Positions 16,733 to 26,348 are shown, counted from the first letter of the stretch. The stretch: 64,000 nucleotides of DNA from an uncultured Flavobacterium sp. (GCF_946478785.1 NZ_CAMLDD010000003.1:248001-312000), one strand, 5' to 3'. Notes: generated by a model from the sequence alone, not told the origin. Translations and numbers: made by a program.

Positions 16733-16989
16733 CCCGCTGCGCAAAGTCTTCAGACTTTGCTTCTTTTCAAATGTTCTTAAAACTGTATATCTAATAAAAG
16801 TCTCCTGACTTTTCCATGAATGTCTTAGGAATTCAACACTTTGTTAATACTTTAGTTTTTCACAACTCTTTAATCTCATACCTTACCAAGGAATATCCAT
16901 TAAAAGTCAGGAGACTTTTGACACTTTTAAGGATTCCAACACGATTTTAAAAATTGCGCAAAGTCTGAAAAAAGACTTTGCGCAGCGAG
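16733..16989. mobile_element. Block B copy 2: miniature inverted-repeat element
   Basis: 257 bp, the partner of 15532-15790: same terminal hairpins (CCCGCTGCGCAAAGTCTT at the left, GACTTTGCGCAGCG at the right), same internal AAAAGTCTCCTGACTTT inverted repeat, same ACACGATTTTAAAAATTGCG segment. Differences are scattered point changes. The right end reads GAGG instead of GGGG. Placed exactly between block A and the stop of the next cargo gene. Confidence 0.75.
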
Positions 16990-17012
16990 GAGTTGCGCAA
17001 TAGCTACCCATG

Positions 17013-19253
17013 CTATGTGCTGGCTTTTAATTCTTTCAAATCTTCTAATTTATTTACGATACCTCTTTCTTGCAAAGGACTTGTTAAACTCAACATAGTT
17101 ATTTTTCTGTCCTTTTTCCATTTAATCAAAAATATGAATGAAATTAGTATTAAAACTTTTAATTCCTTTTCGTCTTTGGTGCTATATTCTTCTTTTAAAG
17201 CACTGTTTTCAGGCAAATTGATATCAATAACATTTGAGTATATTTTATAATTGTCATCTAAAAGTGTTAAAGAGAATTTATCAATTTCCTTTTTAGGTAA
17301 ATCCTTGGATTCAAATTTTGGCAAATCTTTTTTATCTAGAATGAAAAATGTATCGCTTAAATGATTATTTGTAGATGGTATGTCTACTAATATGTCTTTA
17401 AATTTTGATTCAGCAATTAGTTGTTTTGACTCATAACCAGGTCTAATAGCGACGATAATTATATCCTTAACATCTTTTATTACTCTTTCAAAACCTGCTA
17501 TTAGCTGTTTTCTTTCTATTAGATACTTGTTCGTTCTAGCTAATAAAAAACTGTTAGGTAAAAAATATTTTATTTTATTATTTGCAATATGTTCTGAATA
17601 GACAGAGTCAAAATTTATATTTGGGATGTCGTTATCCGTAAAAGATGATTTTGATGAAACGATCAATTCTCCGTTAATAGATGTTATAATGCTATCGTCT
17701 ACATTGCTAAAATCGTTTTCGTTTTCAATTGTTTTATATTTATTTAATGCATCTTTAATATTTTGATTTGTTGCGTTTTTGAAAGTCTGAATTTTATCTT
17801 GGGATAAATTTGCGTTCAGTTTTGTTAAATCAATTTTCTCTTTAATTTTAGAATCTAAATCATCAAAGGTTTCAATTATTTCTTTAATTTCAACCTTATA
17901 ATTTAAAGTGTTTAAAAGTGTTTTATTGGATAGGATTGTTTCAATACAGTTCTTAAAATATGGTAATCTATCGTTATAGGAATATAATTCTTGAAGATCA
18001 TTTGTAAGGTTATGAAATATTTTAAAATTCTGATAGATATATATAGTTTGTTGAGTAAACTGTCGAACAAATAGTAGTGAGATATATAAACATATATTAT
18101 GAGCAACATTTCTACTAATTCCTAAATTATCTATTTCAGGAAAAAAATATTTATATTCTATTGGTTCAGCTCGTGATTTAAATTCATTACTAAATTGGTC
18201 AAACCAATAGAAAATTTCATCCATTGTTTGTGGTAACAAAGGATAACTAGGTGGTTGTGATTGAGAGAATGAAAGAATATATTTCAAAGTATTATAATCA
18301 TCTTTATAGTAGAGTAGACCACCAAGTGCATAATTAAATTCCAAAAAACGCCTTCTTTCTAATTCTACTTTATCTATTTCAGGTTGATTTGTTATTCCGT
18401 TTACATCATATTCTGGTGTTACTCCAGATAAGCTATAGTTGAAATATTGGGTTGCAGACGACCAATAATTAGCTATTAAGTTTTTGTGTTCGCTTGAAGT
18501 AATTAAATTACGCCAAAGCCAAACATATGTAGATTTAGAAATTTTAGCAAATTTGAAACTTTCCCCAAATAGCCAAGTTCCAGAAGAAGCTCGATGCTCC
18601 AATGCTTTTAGTTTTTTATTTTGATTACTTATTGATGTTTCAATTATTTCATTTGTGACATTGTATAAATCAATTGGGAATTCTGGACCTATATCTTCCT
18701 TGAAATTTTCTTTAAAACGATGAAATTGCTTAAAATAAAAGTCTAATAAAGATTCTTGGAGATGAATGTCTTGCTTTTCAATTGCGAATATTGCAAACTC
18801 ATTAATTGTCTTTAAAAGGTAGGTTTTTGATTGATTATCTTCTTTTTTATTATCGTATTTATTTATCAAGTATTTTAATAATTCAGATGCCTTACCTTGG
18901 AACAACATAATTTTATTAACCCAATAAAAAAAAGAGATTGTTAATAGTAAAGTTAGTGTGAAAACTAAAATATCGGCTGAGTTTTCGATAAATCTATTGC
19001 CTTTGAAATATTCGATAGGTTCTAACGGGAATATTTTAAAAATAAAACTTAATAGTGTTAGAATAAGAATAAATTGAAAAAAAGATATCTTATCTATTAT
19101 TTTGTTGTCAGGATACTCAGAATCAAAAACATTTGGTAAATATTCAGAGTCATATTTTTGTCCAATGTTAGAAATTTTGTCAATTAATATTGGATATGCA
19201 ATACCTAAAATCGCAATATCAATCGCTATGCATATTTCTATTATATAATTCAT
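17013..19253 (-). CDS. Large hypothetical membrane protein (cassette gene)
   Basis: 746 residues. Three membrane helices lie in the first 120 residues (about 4-24, 57-77 and 94-116) and one near the C-terminus (about 700-717, LKVLILISFIFLIKWKK). The 580-residue central part is soluble, helical and rich in Asn, Asp and Lys. No enzymatic motif recognised. The long middle region with paired short strands (VKDIIIVAIRPGYESKQLIA, DIPSTNNHLSDTFFILDK) may be a sensor or effector domain. Bounded by block B on its 3' side and block A on its 5' side. Confidence 0.65.
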   Translation of the reverse strand: MNYIIEICIAIDIAILGIAYPILIDKISNIGQKYDSEYLPNVFDSEYPDNKIIDKISFFQFILILTLLSFIFKIFPLEPIEYFKGNRFIENSADILVFTLTLLLTISFFYWVNKIMLFQGKASELLKYLINKYDNKKEDNQSKTYLLKTINEFAIFAIEKQDIHLQESLLDFYFKQFHRFKENFKEDIGPEFPIDLYNVTNEIIETSISNQNKKLKALEHRASSGTWLFGESFKFAKISKSTYVWLWRNLITSSEHKNLIANYWSSATQYFNYSLSGVTPEYDVNGITNQPEIDKVELERRRFLEFNYALGGLLYYKDDYNTLKYILSFSQSQPPSYPLLPQTMDEIFYWFDQFSNEFKSRAEPIEYKYFFPEIDNLGISRNVAHNICLYISLLFVRQFTQQTIYIYQNFKIFHNLTNDLQELYSYNDRLPYFKNCIETILSNKTLLNTLNYKVEIKEIIETFDDLDSKIKEKIDLTKLNANLSQDKIQTFKNATNQNIKDALNKYKTIENENDFSNVDDSIITSINGELIVSSKSSFTDNDIPNINFDSVYSEHIANNKIKYFLPNSFLLARTNKYLIERKQLIAGFERVIKDVKDIIIVAIRPGYESKQLIAESKFKDILVDIPSTNNHLSDTFFILDKKDLPKFESKDLPKKEIDKFSLTLLDDNYKIYSNVIDINLPENSALKEEYSTKDEKELKVLILISFIFLIKWKKDRKITMLSLTSPLQERGIVNKLEDLKELKAST

Positions 19254-19291
19254 TTATTTTATAAGTTATTTTTTTTGGTTTTAAGCTAGCA

Positions 19292-19555
19292 CATAACTTA
19301 TTTATACCTCCCGCAAAATGGCTACAAGCAATCTCAATAAAGATGGCTTTGTGCCATAAAAGTTTTTATTCATCTCTGCTAAAATAATCCTTTTTTTAAC
19401 ATGAATTACCAAAAGCACTTTTTATTTGAATGATTTTTCTTCATTAACTATTCTAATTAATTATTATTTAGAATCTAAAACAAGCAAATCTCATTATAAT
19501 AAACCAACCTCAAATTCCATTATTTAACACATTCCCTCCAAAACCCAAAAATTAA
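19292..19555. repeat. Non-coding block A, copy 2
   Basis: About 264 bp aligned to 16490-16730. It lies between the start of the 746-residue gene and gnd, so it is the right edge of the cassette array. After the shared end (CCAAAAATTAAAA) the sequence goes on into the gnd leader rather than into block B. The whole 19254-19624 gap holds this block and the gnd upstream region; no gene. Confidence 0.8.
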
Positions 19556-19624
19556 AATCTTAAATCATAACCCATAATTAATTGAAAGTAATATTTTTAC
19601 GAAACAAATACAAAAACCACACAC

Positions 19625-20524
19625 ATGCAAGTAGGAATAATCGGATTGGGAAAAATGGGATTTAATCTCGCCTTAAATTTAAAACGCAATAATTATCAGG
19701 TGGTGGCACAGGATGTCAACACCGATTTTGTTTCAAAAATTGGTGAACAAGGGATTGAAACCGCCTATACTGTTGAAGAATTATGTCAAAAACTAACCAG
19801 CCGAAGAGTGATTTGGTTAATGGTTCCGGCTGGCGAGATTGTAGATGCGGTTATTGTTTCCTTATTGCCTTATTTGTCCAAAAATGATATTATTATTGAT
19901 GGCGGAAACTCCAATTACAACGATTCGAAACGCCGTTATGCCCAGCTAAAAGAACACGGAATCGATTTTCTCGATTGCGGAACTTCGGGCGGAACTTCTG
20001 GAGCTTTAAACGGGGCTTGTACCATGATTGGCGGAGATGCTGATGTTTTTGAGTATGTAGCCGGAGTTTTTAAGGATATTTCAGTTGAAAACGGATTTCT
20101 GTACACCGGAGCAGCCGGGAGCGGGCATTTTACCAAAATGGTCCATAACGGAATCGAATATGGAATGATGCAGTCGATCGCAGAAGGTTTTGAAGTTTTT
20201 GAACATTCTGAATTTGATATTGATTTTCAAAAAACGGCCAAATTGTTCAATCACGGTTCCGTGGTACGCAGCTGGCTGATGGAACTAACGGAAAATGCAT
20301 TTTCTAAAGATGCCCGACTCGACGGAATCAAAGGCATCATGCATTCTTCGGGCGAGGGAAAATGGACACTCGAAACCGCTTTGGATTTAGGCGTCCCAAC
20401 TCCCGTAATTGCCCTTTCGATCATGATGCGTTACCGTTCTCAAATGTCGGATACCTTTTCAGGAAAGGTGGTGGCGGCACTTCGAAACGAGTTTGGAGGT
20501 CACGCTGTAGAGAAAAATGAATAA
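19625..20524 (+). CDS. gnd: 6-phosphogluconate dehydrogenase (decarboxylating), short form
   Basis: 299 residues, the short GndA/YqeC-type form. It oxidises 6-phosphogluconate to ribulose 5-phosphate and CO2. Visible: dinucleotide site GIIGLGKMGFNLALNLK, DGGNSNYNDSKRR, the substrate loop CGTSGGTSGALNGACTMIGG, and the catalytic region GHFTKMVHNGIEYGMMQ with the Lys. First gene of gnd-gntP-gntK, which takes up gluconate, phosphorylates it and decarboxylates it. The gap to the permease is 74 bases. Confidence 0.93.
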   Translation: MQVGIIGLGKMGFNLALNLKRNNYQVVAQDVNTDFVSKIGEQGIETAYTVEELCQKLTSRRVIWLMVPAGEIVDAVIVSLLPYLSKNDIIIDGGNSNYNDSKRRYAQLKEHGIDFLDCGTSGGTSGALNGACTMIGGDADVFEYVAGVFKDISVENGFLYTGAAGSGHFTKMVHNGIEYGMMQSIAEGFEVFEHSEFDIDFQKTAKLFNHGSVVRSWLMELTENAFSKDARLDGIKGIMHSSGEGKWTLETALDLGVPTPVIALSIMMRYRSQMSDTFSGKVVAALRNEFGGHAVEKNE

Positions 20525-20598
20525 TAGTTGGGTCTGATTTTCTAAGACACTCACATTGGATTGAATACGATTATTAATCATTTAGCACACCTCAAACC

Positions 20599-21918
20599 AT
20601 GTCATTACTAATTCTGATTGCCAGTATTCTTTTATTATTAATCCTCATTTCAGGGGTAAAACTCAATGCTTTTATTGCCTTAATTATTGCAGCATTTTTT
20701 GTGGGAATCGCAAAGGAAATGCCTTTTCCGGATTTAATCAATTCCATTCAGCAGGGAGTGGGAAGCACATTGGGTTCTTTGATTTTGATTATTGCATTCG
20801 GGGTTATTTTGGGGAATCTGCTTTCGGATAGCGGCGCTGCCCAGCGAATAAGTTCGGTTATGATTCGTTCTTTTGGGGTTCGTCATATCAAATGGGCAAT
20901 GGTTATTACCGGTTTTTCGGTAGGGATTTCGATGTTCTATAATGCCGGATTTATTATTTTGATTCCGATGGTTTTTGCAGTCGCCAAAAGCACCAAACAG
21001 CCTATTATTTATCTCGGAATTGCAATGGCTTCGGCACTTTCGATCACGCACGGATTTTTACCGCCGCATCCCGGACCCACAGCAATTGCGGTTATTTTTA
21101 AAGCCAATATTGGCAAAACACTCTTGTACGGACTTTTGGTTGCCTTGCCTGCGCTTTTTGCTGCCGGAATTGTTTTTCCTGAGTTCATTAAAAAAATCAA
21201 TGCTTTTCCGCCAAAAGGATTATTCGAAAGCAAAACATTCACAGAAGCCGAAATGCCTTCTTTCGGAATTAGTATTCTGACGGCTCTGGTTCCGGTTTTT
21301 TTAATGGGAACGGCGACTTTCAGCGAATTGGCTTTGCCGGAAGAATCTTCATTGCGTTCTGTCTTGCTTTTTATAGGAAACCCAACTACTTCGATGCTGC
21401 TTGCGGTGCTTTTTGCTATATTTTCATTAGGAATTTTTCGCGGAAGAAAGATGCAGGATATTATGGATAAGTCGGGTAGTGCAATGAGTGCTGCCACGAT
21501 GATTATTCTGATTATTGGGGCAGGAGGGGCTTTCAAACAAGTACTGATCGACAGCGGAATGGGTTCTGATTTGAGTATCTTTTTCGAAAAGTCATCCCTT
21601 TCTCCATTGGTTTTAGGCTGGCTTGTTGCGACTATAATTCGGATTGCGTTAGGATCTGCGACGGTTGCCGGATTAACAGCTGCCGGAATTGTTCAGCCTC
21701 TAGTAATCGCTTCGGGTGTAAGTCCGGAATTGATGGTACTTTCGATTGGTGCAGGAAGTTTGATGTGCTCGCATGTCAACGATACAGGATTCTGGATGTT
21801 CAAGGAATATTTTGGCATCAGTGTTTCGGATACTTTTAAAACGTGGACGGTGATGGAAACGATTATTGGTGTGATGGGATTAATAGGTGTGCTGGTACTG
21901 AATTTATGGATCAAATAA
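20599..21918 (+). CDS. gntP: Gluconate:H+ symporter, GntP family
   Basis: 439 residues, about twelve membrane helices. GntP-family signatures include GSTLGSLILIIAFGVILG, YNAGFIILIPMVFAVAKST, and THGFLPPHPGPTAIA, a highly conserved proline-rich loop, and later CSHVNDTGFWMFKEYF. Brings gluconate (or a related hexonate) into the cell. Its stop is 5 bases before the proposed gluconokinase start, so translation is coupled. Confidence 0.93.
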   Translation: MSLLILIASILLLLILISGVKLNAFIALIIAAFFVGIAKEMPFPDLINSIQQGVGSTLGSLILIIAFGVILGNLLSDSGAAQRISSVMIRSFGVRHIKWAMVITGFSVGISMFYNAGFIILIPMVFAVAKSTKQPIIYLGIAMASALSITHGFLPPHPGPTAIAVIFKANIGKTLLYGLLVALPALFAAGIVFPEFIKKINAFPPKGLFESKTFTEAEMPSFGISILTALVPVFLMGTATFSELALPEESSLRSVLLFIGNPTTSMLLAVLFAIFSLGIFRGRKMQDIMDKSGSAMSAATMIILIIGAGGAFKQVLIDSGMGSDLSIFFEKSSLSPLVLGWLVATIIRIALGSATVAGLTAAGIVQPLVIASGVSPELMVLSIGAGSLMCSHVNDTGFWMFKEYFGISVSDTFKTWTVMETIIGVMGLIGVLVLNLWIK

Positions 21919-21923
21919 AAGAA

Positions 21924-23342
21924 ATGGAATCACTTTATATAGGAATCGACATTGGCACTACGGCCACAAAAGCAATCTGTTTTGACGGACACGGAAATGT
22001 AATCAGAGAGGTTTCAAAAGGTTATCCGATGTATCATCCCAAACCCAATTGGAGTGTTCAGCATGCACAGCAAATTTTGGAAACGGTTTTAAGTTGTATC
22101 ACGGAGATTACTGAAGAAATTCAGCCTGAATTTATCAGTTTTAGTTCGGCAATGCAAAGTATTATTGCGATTGATGAGACCGGAAAACCATTGACAGACG
22201 CTATTTTATGGGCAGATAACAGAGCCATAGGAATTGCAGAAAATCTTAAAAATTCCGAAAAAGGAAAGCACTTTTACCAGAAAACAGGAATCCCGATTCA
22301 CCCTTTTTCTCCCATGACTAAAATTGCGTGGTTTAAGGAATTTGATTCGGAAGTTTTTTCAAAAACCTATAAATTCATAAGCATTAAGGAATATGTCTGG
22401 CATAATTTGACCGGAGAATATTGTACCGATACCTCAATGGCTTCCGGTACGGGATTACTCAATATTCATACTTTAGAATGGGATAGTGAGGTGCTGGAAT
22501 ATTTAAACATAAAACCACAACAATTATCAAAAGTCTGTGAAGTCACACATCAATGCAAAGGGATTTCAGATGGTCTTCTGTATGTGATTGGAGGCGGAGA
22601 CGGTGCTTTAGCCAATTTAGGAACCGGGGCAATGAACAAAAATTGTATCGCCCTCACTATTGGTACAAGCGGTGCAGTGCGATTGCCTATTGATAAACCA
22701 TATGTCGATGAACAGATGCGAACGCAATGTTACCATTTGATGGAGAATCAATACCTTACTTTGGGAGCAGTTAACAATGGCGCTATTATTTTGCAATGGC
22801 TTCGCGAAGTATTATTAAAAACAGAAAAATCTTTTGAAGTTCTTTTTGAAGAAGCACAAAAAATCCCTGCCGGTTCTGATGGATTGCTTTTTGTACCTTA
22901 TTTGTTAGGCGAAAGAGCACCAATCTGGGACGCATCGGCACAAGGATCGCTTTTAGGCATGCAGATTACCCATACACAGGCACATTTAGTAAGAGCAACG
23001 TTGGAGGGAATTTTGTTTGGATTGTTCCAAATCACAGAAATCCTGCTTCCCGATCCTGAAAAGAGAAAACATACCAAAGTGATGGTCAGCGGCGGATTTG
23101 GAAAAAGCGAATTTTGGCTGCAGATGGTTGCGGATATTTTTCAGATGCAAGTAGAAACTTCGCAGACTACTGAAGGTTCTTCCTGGGGTGCTGTTTTAGT
23201 AGGGATGAAATCTTTGGGAATTGATTTTAGCAGTGAAAACAAAATGGGAAAAAGTTTTTTTCCGAACAATTCTCATAAAAACTTGTATGAAAGTGCTTTT
23301 GAGAAGTTTAAAAAGGTTTATCCTGTATTGAAGGATTTGTAG
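21924..23342 (+). CDS. Gluconokinase, FGGY carbohydrate kinase family
   Basis: 472 residues from the ATG at 21924 (MESLYIGIDIGTTATKAICF). An ATG at 21906 would add six residues and overlap gntP; an open frame back to 21843 is only overlap with the permease. FGGY features: ATP-binding strand IGIDIGTTATK, WADNRA, the second domain TIGTSGAVR, and GGGDGALANLGTG, and near the C-terminus VSGGFGKSEFWLQMVADIF. Phosphorylates gluconate to 6-phosphogluconate, the substrate of gnd, so the three genes complete a short pathway. Confidence 0.9.
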   Translation: MESLYIGIDIGTTATKAICFDGHGNVIREVSKGYPMYHPKPNWSVQHAQQILETVLSCITEITEEIQPEFISFSSAMQSIIAIDETGKPLTDAILWADNRAIGIAENLKNSEKGKHFYQKTGIPIHPFSPMTKIAWFKEFDSEVFSKTYKFISIKEYVWHNLTGEYCTDTSMASGTGLLNIHTLEWDSEVLEYLNIKPQQLSKVCEVTHQCKGISDGLLYVIGGGDGALANLGTGAMNKNCIALTIGTSGAVRLPIDKPYVDEQMRTQCYHLMENQYLTLGAVNNGAIILQWLREVLLKTEKSFEVLFEEAQKIPAGSDGLLFVPYLLGERAPIWDASAQGSLLGMQITHTQAHLVRATLEGILFGLFQITEILLPDPEKRKHTKVMVSGGFGKSEFWLQMVADIFQMQVETSQTTEGSSWGAVLVGMKSLGIDFSSENKMGKSFFPNNSHKNLYESAFEKFKKVYPVLKDL

Positions 23343-23454
23343 TTATTATATAAGTAGTCAGCGTCATTTTGCCCAACAGAACGTTTAAAAACTGAATTTG
23401 CAAGATTATATTATTTTTTATAATTTTTTGTATCCAAACGAATACAATTTATGA

Positions 23455-23751
23455 ATGTACTTTATTGAAAATACAACGGAATTTGATAAGTGGTTTAAGA
23501 AACTGAATGACCTTACAGCAAAAGCAAAAATTTTGTTCAGACTGCAAAAATTAGAAAAGGATGAACTTTGGAGATTGCGAACCTGTTGGAGATGGAATTA
23601 GAGAACTGAAATCAACTACGCAAAAGGTTACAGAGTTTATTTCAAAGAAATTGATGGAAAAGTTATTATTCTGCTTATTGGAGGAGATAAATCTACTCAA
23701 CAAAAAGACATTGAAAAAGCAAAAGAAATTTGGAAAAAATTAAAAAAATAG
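23455..23751 (+). pseudogene. HigB/RelE-type toxin (HI1419-like), frameshifted
   Basis: Reading across three frames gives one toxin of about 98 residues: MYFIENTTEFDKWFKKL, then NFGDCEPVGDGIRELK, then AKGYRVYFKEIDGKVIILL and GGDKSTQQKDIEKAKEIW, the full layout of the phage-gp49/HI1419 toxin family. One frameshift lies near 23558-23566, the second near 23612-23615 where one base is missing after CTGAAA. The product as written stops after 48 residues. The intact antitoxin follows 3 bases later, so the toxin has been lost and the antitoxin kept. Confidence 0.8.
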
Positions 23752-23754
23752 AAA

Positions 23755-24039
23755 ATGGAAACGTCAAAATTTGATATTGCAGATTATTTAGACAGCAACG
23801 AAATGATTGCTGAATATTTAAATGCTGTTTTGGAAGAAGGCAATGATGGTGAAATTGTTACCGCAATCGGACATATTGCAAAAGCAATTGGTATGACCAA
23901 AATTGCAGAAGAAACTGGAATTAGCAGACCAAGTTTATACAAAGCATTAGCAGAAGGATCTAAACCACAATTTTCAACAATAATGAAAGTCTTGAAAGCA
24001 GTTGGAGGACAAATACGTATAAATCCATTAAACGCGTAA
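23755..24039 (+). CDS. Addiction-module antidote (HI1420-type antitoxin)
   Basis: 94 residues. The N-terminal DIADYLDSNEMIAEYLNAVL and the helix-turn-helix GMTKIAEETGISRPSLYKAL followed by FSTIMKVLKAVGGQI are the standard build of antitoxins that accompany HI1419-like RelE toxins. It binds the toxin and the operon promoter. The partner gene just upstream is frameshifted, so this antitoxin is now unpaired here. Confidence 0.9.
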   Translation: METSKFDIADYLDSNEMIAEYLNAVLEEGNDGEIVTAIGHIAKAIGMTKIAEETGISRPSLYKALAEGSKPQFSTIMKVLKAVGGQIRINPLNA

Positions 24040-24157
24040 AAAAAATGTACTCACAACACACCATGCTACAAGAAATGAGTTTTTAGACTCAATTTGAAGT
24101 TGATTTTCTCTGCACAAAAAAACACTCGAACTGATGTTTCTAATATATTGTCAGGGT

Positions 24158-24841
24158 TTAATAAGTATCAACCACAGTGACCAACAAATCTGAATCTACC
24201 AAATTCGAAGGCGAAACCACTTTTTCTTCCAGCGGAATATTATTACCGTATCTTTCTTTCAGGATTTTTTGAACTCTTTCATCGGTTAAATTGAAATCTT
24301 TTAATTGCTGGAGTTTTGATAATTCGATGTTGGCTCCGTTTTTATAGATTTTCCAGACTAATTCTGAGCAATAGATTCGGGTATCGGTCCATTCAAAAAA
24401 GCTGTCATATTCTTTACCCATAAATTGCTGGCTGTAGTCTTTCATTTTTTGAAGCGTATCCGGAGTTAATACCTGTGAAGCATTCTTTAGTCTTTTTACG
24501 ACATAATTTTTATCTCTTCCATGCATAATCCAATTCTCCAGAGGCGTTAATTTAACAGGCTGAACGGCTTCAAAAACAAATAAGTTTCCGTTTATTTCAT
24601 AGACGATTCCACAATGCGAAAACTTAGAGTTGGTTGCAATTCTTACCGCTTCACACTGAGGGGATTGTGAAGTCTGAAAAATAATATCACCATCCTGAAT
24701 CTTATTAGGTAAACCAGTTTGTGTTTTTGCTTTGGATGCCAGAAAAGGATTGGTCGGAAAAACCTGCATCGTAACATAAAGAGCACAACAAAAGCTAAGC
24801 AAAAAGCTGATTCCGAGTATGAGGTATTTTGGTTTTTTCAT
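24158..24841 (-). CDS. YiiX/YebB-like papain-fold (NlpC/P60-type) hydrolase
   Basis: 227 residues, starting with a membrane anchor or uncleaved signal (residues 6-27, LILGISFLLSFCCALYVTM). The core is a permuted papain-like fold: QDGDIIFQTSQSPQCEAVR, NSKFSHCGIVYEING with the His, and TRIYCSELVWKIYKN with the catalytic Cys (RIYCSELV is the family hallmark). Such enzymes cut amide bonds in cell-wall peptides or lipids at the envelope. Stands alone. Confidence 0.82.
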   Translation of the reverse strand: MKKPKYLILGISFLLSFCCALYVTMQVFPTNPFLASKAKTQTGLPNKIQDGDIIFQTSQSPQCEAVRIATNSKFSHCGIVYEINGNLFVFEAVQPVKLTPLENWIMHGRDKNYVVKRLKNASQVLTPDTLQKMKDYSQQFMGKEYDSFFEWTDTRIYCSELVWKIYKNGANIELSKLQQLKDFNLTDERVQKILKERYGNNIPLEEKVVSPSNLVDSDLLVTVVDTY

Positions 24842-24961
24842 TTTGAAATTTTAAAACTTAAAAGTATTGTTTATTTTTTATAAAACACGTCATCCTTAAA
24901 ATTTAAAGATAACAAAAGTGCTGTTTAAACATTTTTAACCTATGGAATCAAGGTTTAAAAC

Positions 24962-25000
24962 AACAACCCTGCTCTTAGAAAAAGGAGCAGGGTTGTTTTG
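24962..25000. terminator. Bidirectional intrinsic terminator
   Basis: AACAACCCTGCTC (24962-24974) pairs with GAGCAGGGTTGTT (24985-24997), a perfect 13-bp stem with a 10-base loop. T-rich on both strands (TTTTG to the right, AAAACAAC to the left). Lies 62 bases past the stop of the 25062-25550 gene on the minus strand. Confidence 0.85.
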
Positions 25001-25061
25001 TAATAAATTTGGTTATTCACTATTTCAATAGTATGTAAATTCTATTACGTACTTTTAAGTA

Positions 25062-25550
25062 TTAGTTGGCTGTACTTTGTTGAACTCTTGTTTCCTCTTC
25101 CTCTTCTTCCTCATCTTTGCTCGGATAAATACCGTAAATAATAAGCCCTATGATTAAAAGTAAAACCGCTTTTCCGCCATATCGGGTATAAAACCCTAAT
25201 TGCAGCAGTTCTTCTTTATCTAATTTGTTTTCCTTTATAATTTCTGCAAGTTCTGCATCTGTTACTTCATAATATTCATCTGAATCTTTTTTAGACAGTA
25301 CTAATTTTGGCTCAGCCGTAATCCAGGCCGGAATTATCCATGCAATATTATATTCCTGATGCAGCGTAGCTAAATCCAAATAGTCTTTTGTACCCGGAGT
25401 AGCAATATATCGCCCATCATTGGGTAAATCTGCCACTATTTCAATTTTGTCAATTTTACCAAATGGAATTCTCGCTTTTGCAGAAACCATAAAAGAAGCG
25501 AAGAGCGTAATTATGATAATTAAATACGTTTTTGATGTCATATTTGTCAT
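25062..25550 (-). CDS. Secreted/membrane hypothetical protein
   Basis: 162 residues. An N-terminal signal peptide (TYLIIIITLFASFMVSAKA), a soluble domain of about 90 residues, and a single C-terminal membrane helix (about 129-146, AVLLLIIGLIIYGIYP) followed by a short very acidic tail (KDEEEEEEETR). This fits a periplasmic domain held in the inner membrane with an acidic cytoplasmic end. No family recognised. Start could also be the ATG three codons later. Confidence 0.6.
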   Translation of the reverse strand: MTNMTSKTYLIIIITLFASFMVSAKARIPFGKIDKIEIVADLPNDGRYIATPGTKDYLDLATLHQEYNIAWIIPAWITAEPKLVLSKKDSDEYYEVTDAELAEIIKENKLDKEELLQLGFYTRYGGKAVLLLIIGLIIYGIYPSKDEEEEEEETRVQQSTAN

Positions 25551-25751
25551 GTCTTTAAAATTTAAATATTCAAAAAATTCTAATAAGATTTATTTTACAA
25601 ATATAAAGTCAAAATTAAATACCATTAGTAATCATATTTAGTGATTTTTATAAGTAAGTTTTTTATTATTTCTTACCTAAAAGGATGCTGAAAAAGTTGC
25701 GAATTGGTATAATATATTTAAAATAGTAGCTTATGTTAAATATGAAGACTA

Positions 25752-26111
25752 TTAATCGTTTTCAACCAGTTCAATATCCATCGTTTTAATCAGTCCATCC
25801 TGAAACGTATAGATGTGTTTTACCATTCCGTCAAACATTAAATTGCCTTGTAAGTCTTTTACATTTTGATGCACCTTAACTTCCAGGCTTCCGTTCGATC
25901 TTTCGGTAAAACCAACAGGTTCAACATTTGGATTAATTTCCGTCCATTGTCTTGTCCAGTATTCCTTTATTTCATTATGCCCAATTATATAGCCGCCTTC
26001 CCAGGCTTTTGACCACTGTACATTTGGCTGCATCGTTGCTAAGGCATTTTCAATATTTCTCTCATTAAAAGCAGTATATGCTTTTTTGATTATATCTTTA
26101 GATTGTGTCAT
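25752..26111 (-). CDS. SnoaL-like (NTF2-fold) protein
   Basis: 119 residues. The opening DIIKKAYTAFNERNIENALATM and the later VQWSKAWEGGYIIGHNEIKEYW, with a beta sheet ending TFQDGLIKTMDIE, is the standard nuclear transport factor 2/SnoaL pocket fold. Probably a small-molecule-binding protein or isomerase of unknown substrate. Stands alone between non-coding gaps of about 200 and 240 bp, in which I see nothing. Confidence 0.82.
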   Translation of the reverse strand: MTQSKDIIKKAYTAFNERNIENALATMQPNVQWSKAWEGGYIIGHNEIKEYWTRQWTEINPNVEPVGFTERSNGSLEVKVHQNVKDLQGNLMFDGMVKHIYTFQDGLIKTMDIELVEND

Positions 26112-26348
26112 AGGAGTTTTTTAAATTAATTTGTTTGTGCTTATAATTTTTTTAAAAGTCCAAAATAGTAAAGCGAAGACAAGTATCCTTTGTAGTAGTT
26201 TTATCACGCATTTATAATTTGGATTAACATAGTATAAGTTTTTATATTTCAGAGTCTGGTGTATCAATTTGTGTTATATCATTTTTTGTACAAACAGCGC
26301 TAACTTTTTAATTTTGGATTATAAAGAACGCTAAAATTTATTATGCTT

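Noticed and set aside
14780..16989. A true integron with attC sites
   Set aside because: No integrase gene and no recognisable attC core (GTTRRRY) pairs; the cassette idea rests only on repeated flanks.
21009..21536. 175-residue minus-strand frame within gntP
   Set aside because: Antisense to clear GntP motifs; composition reflects codon bias of the real gene.
21843..21923. N-terminal extension of the gluconokinase
   Set aside because: It overlaps the permease end by 76 bases and adds residues not found in FGGY kinases; ATG 21924 begins right at the conserved first strand.
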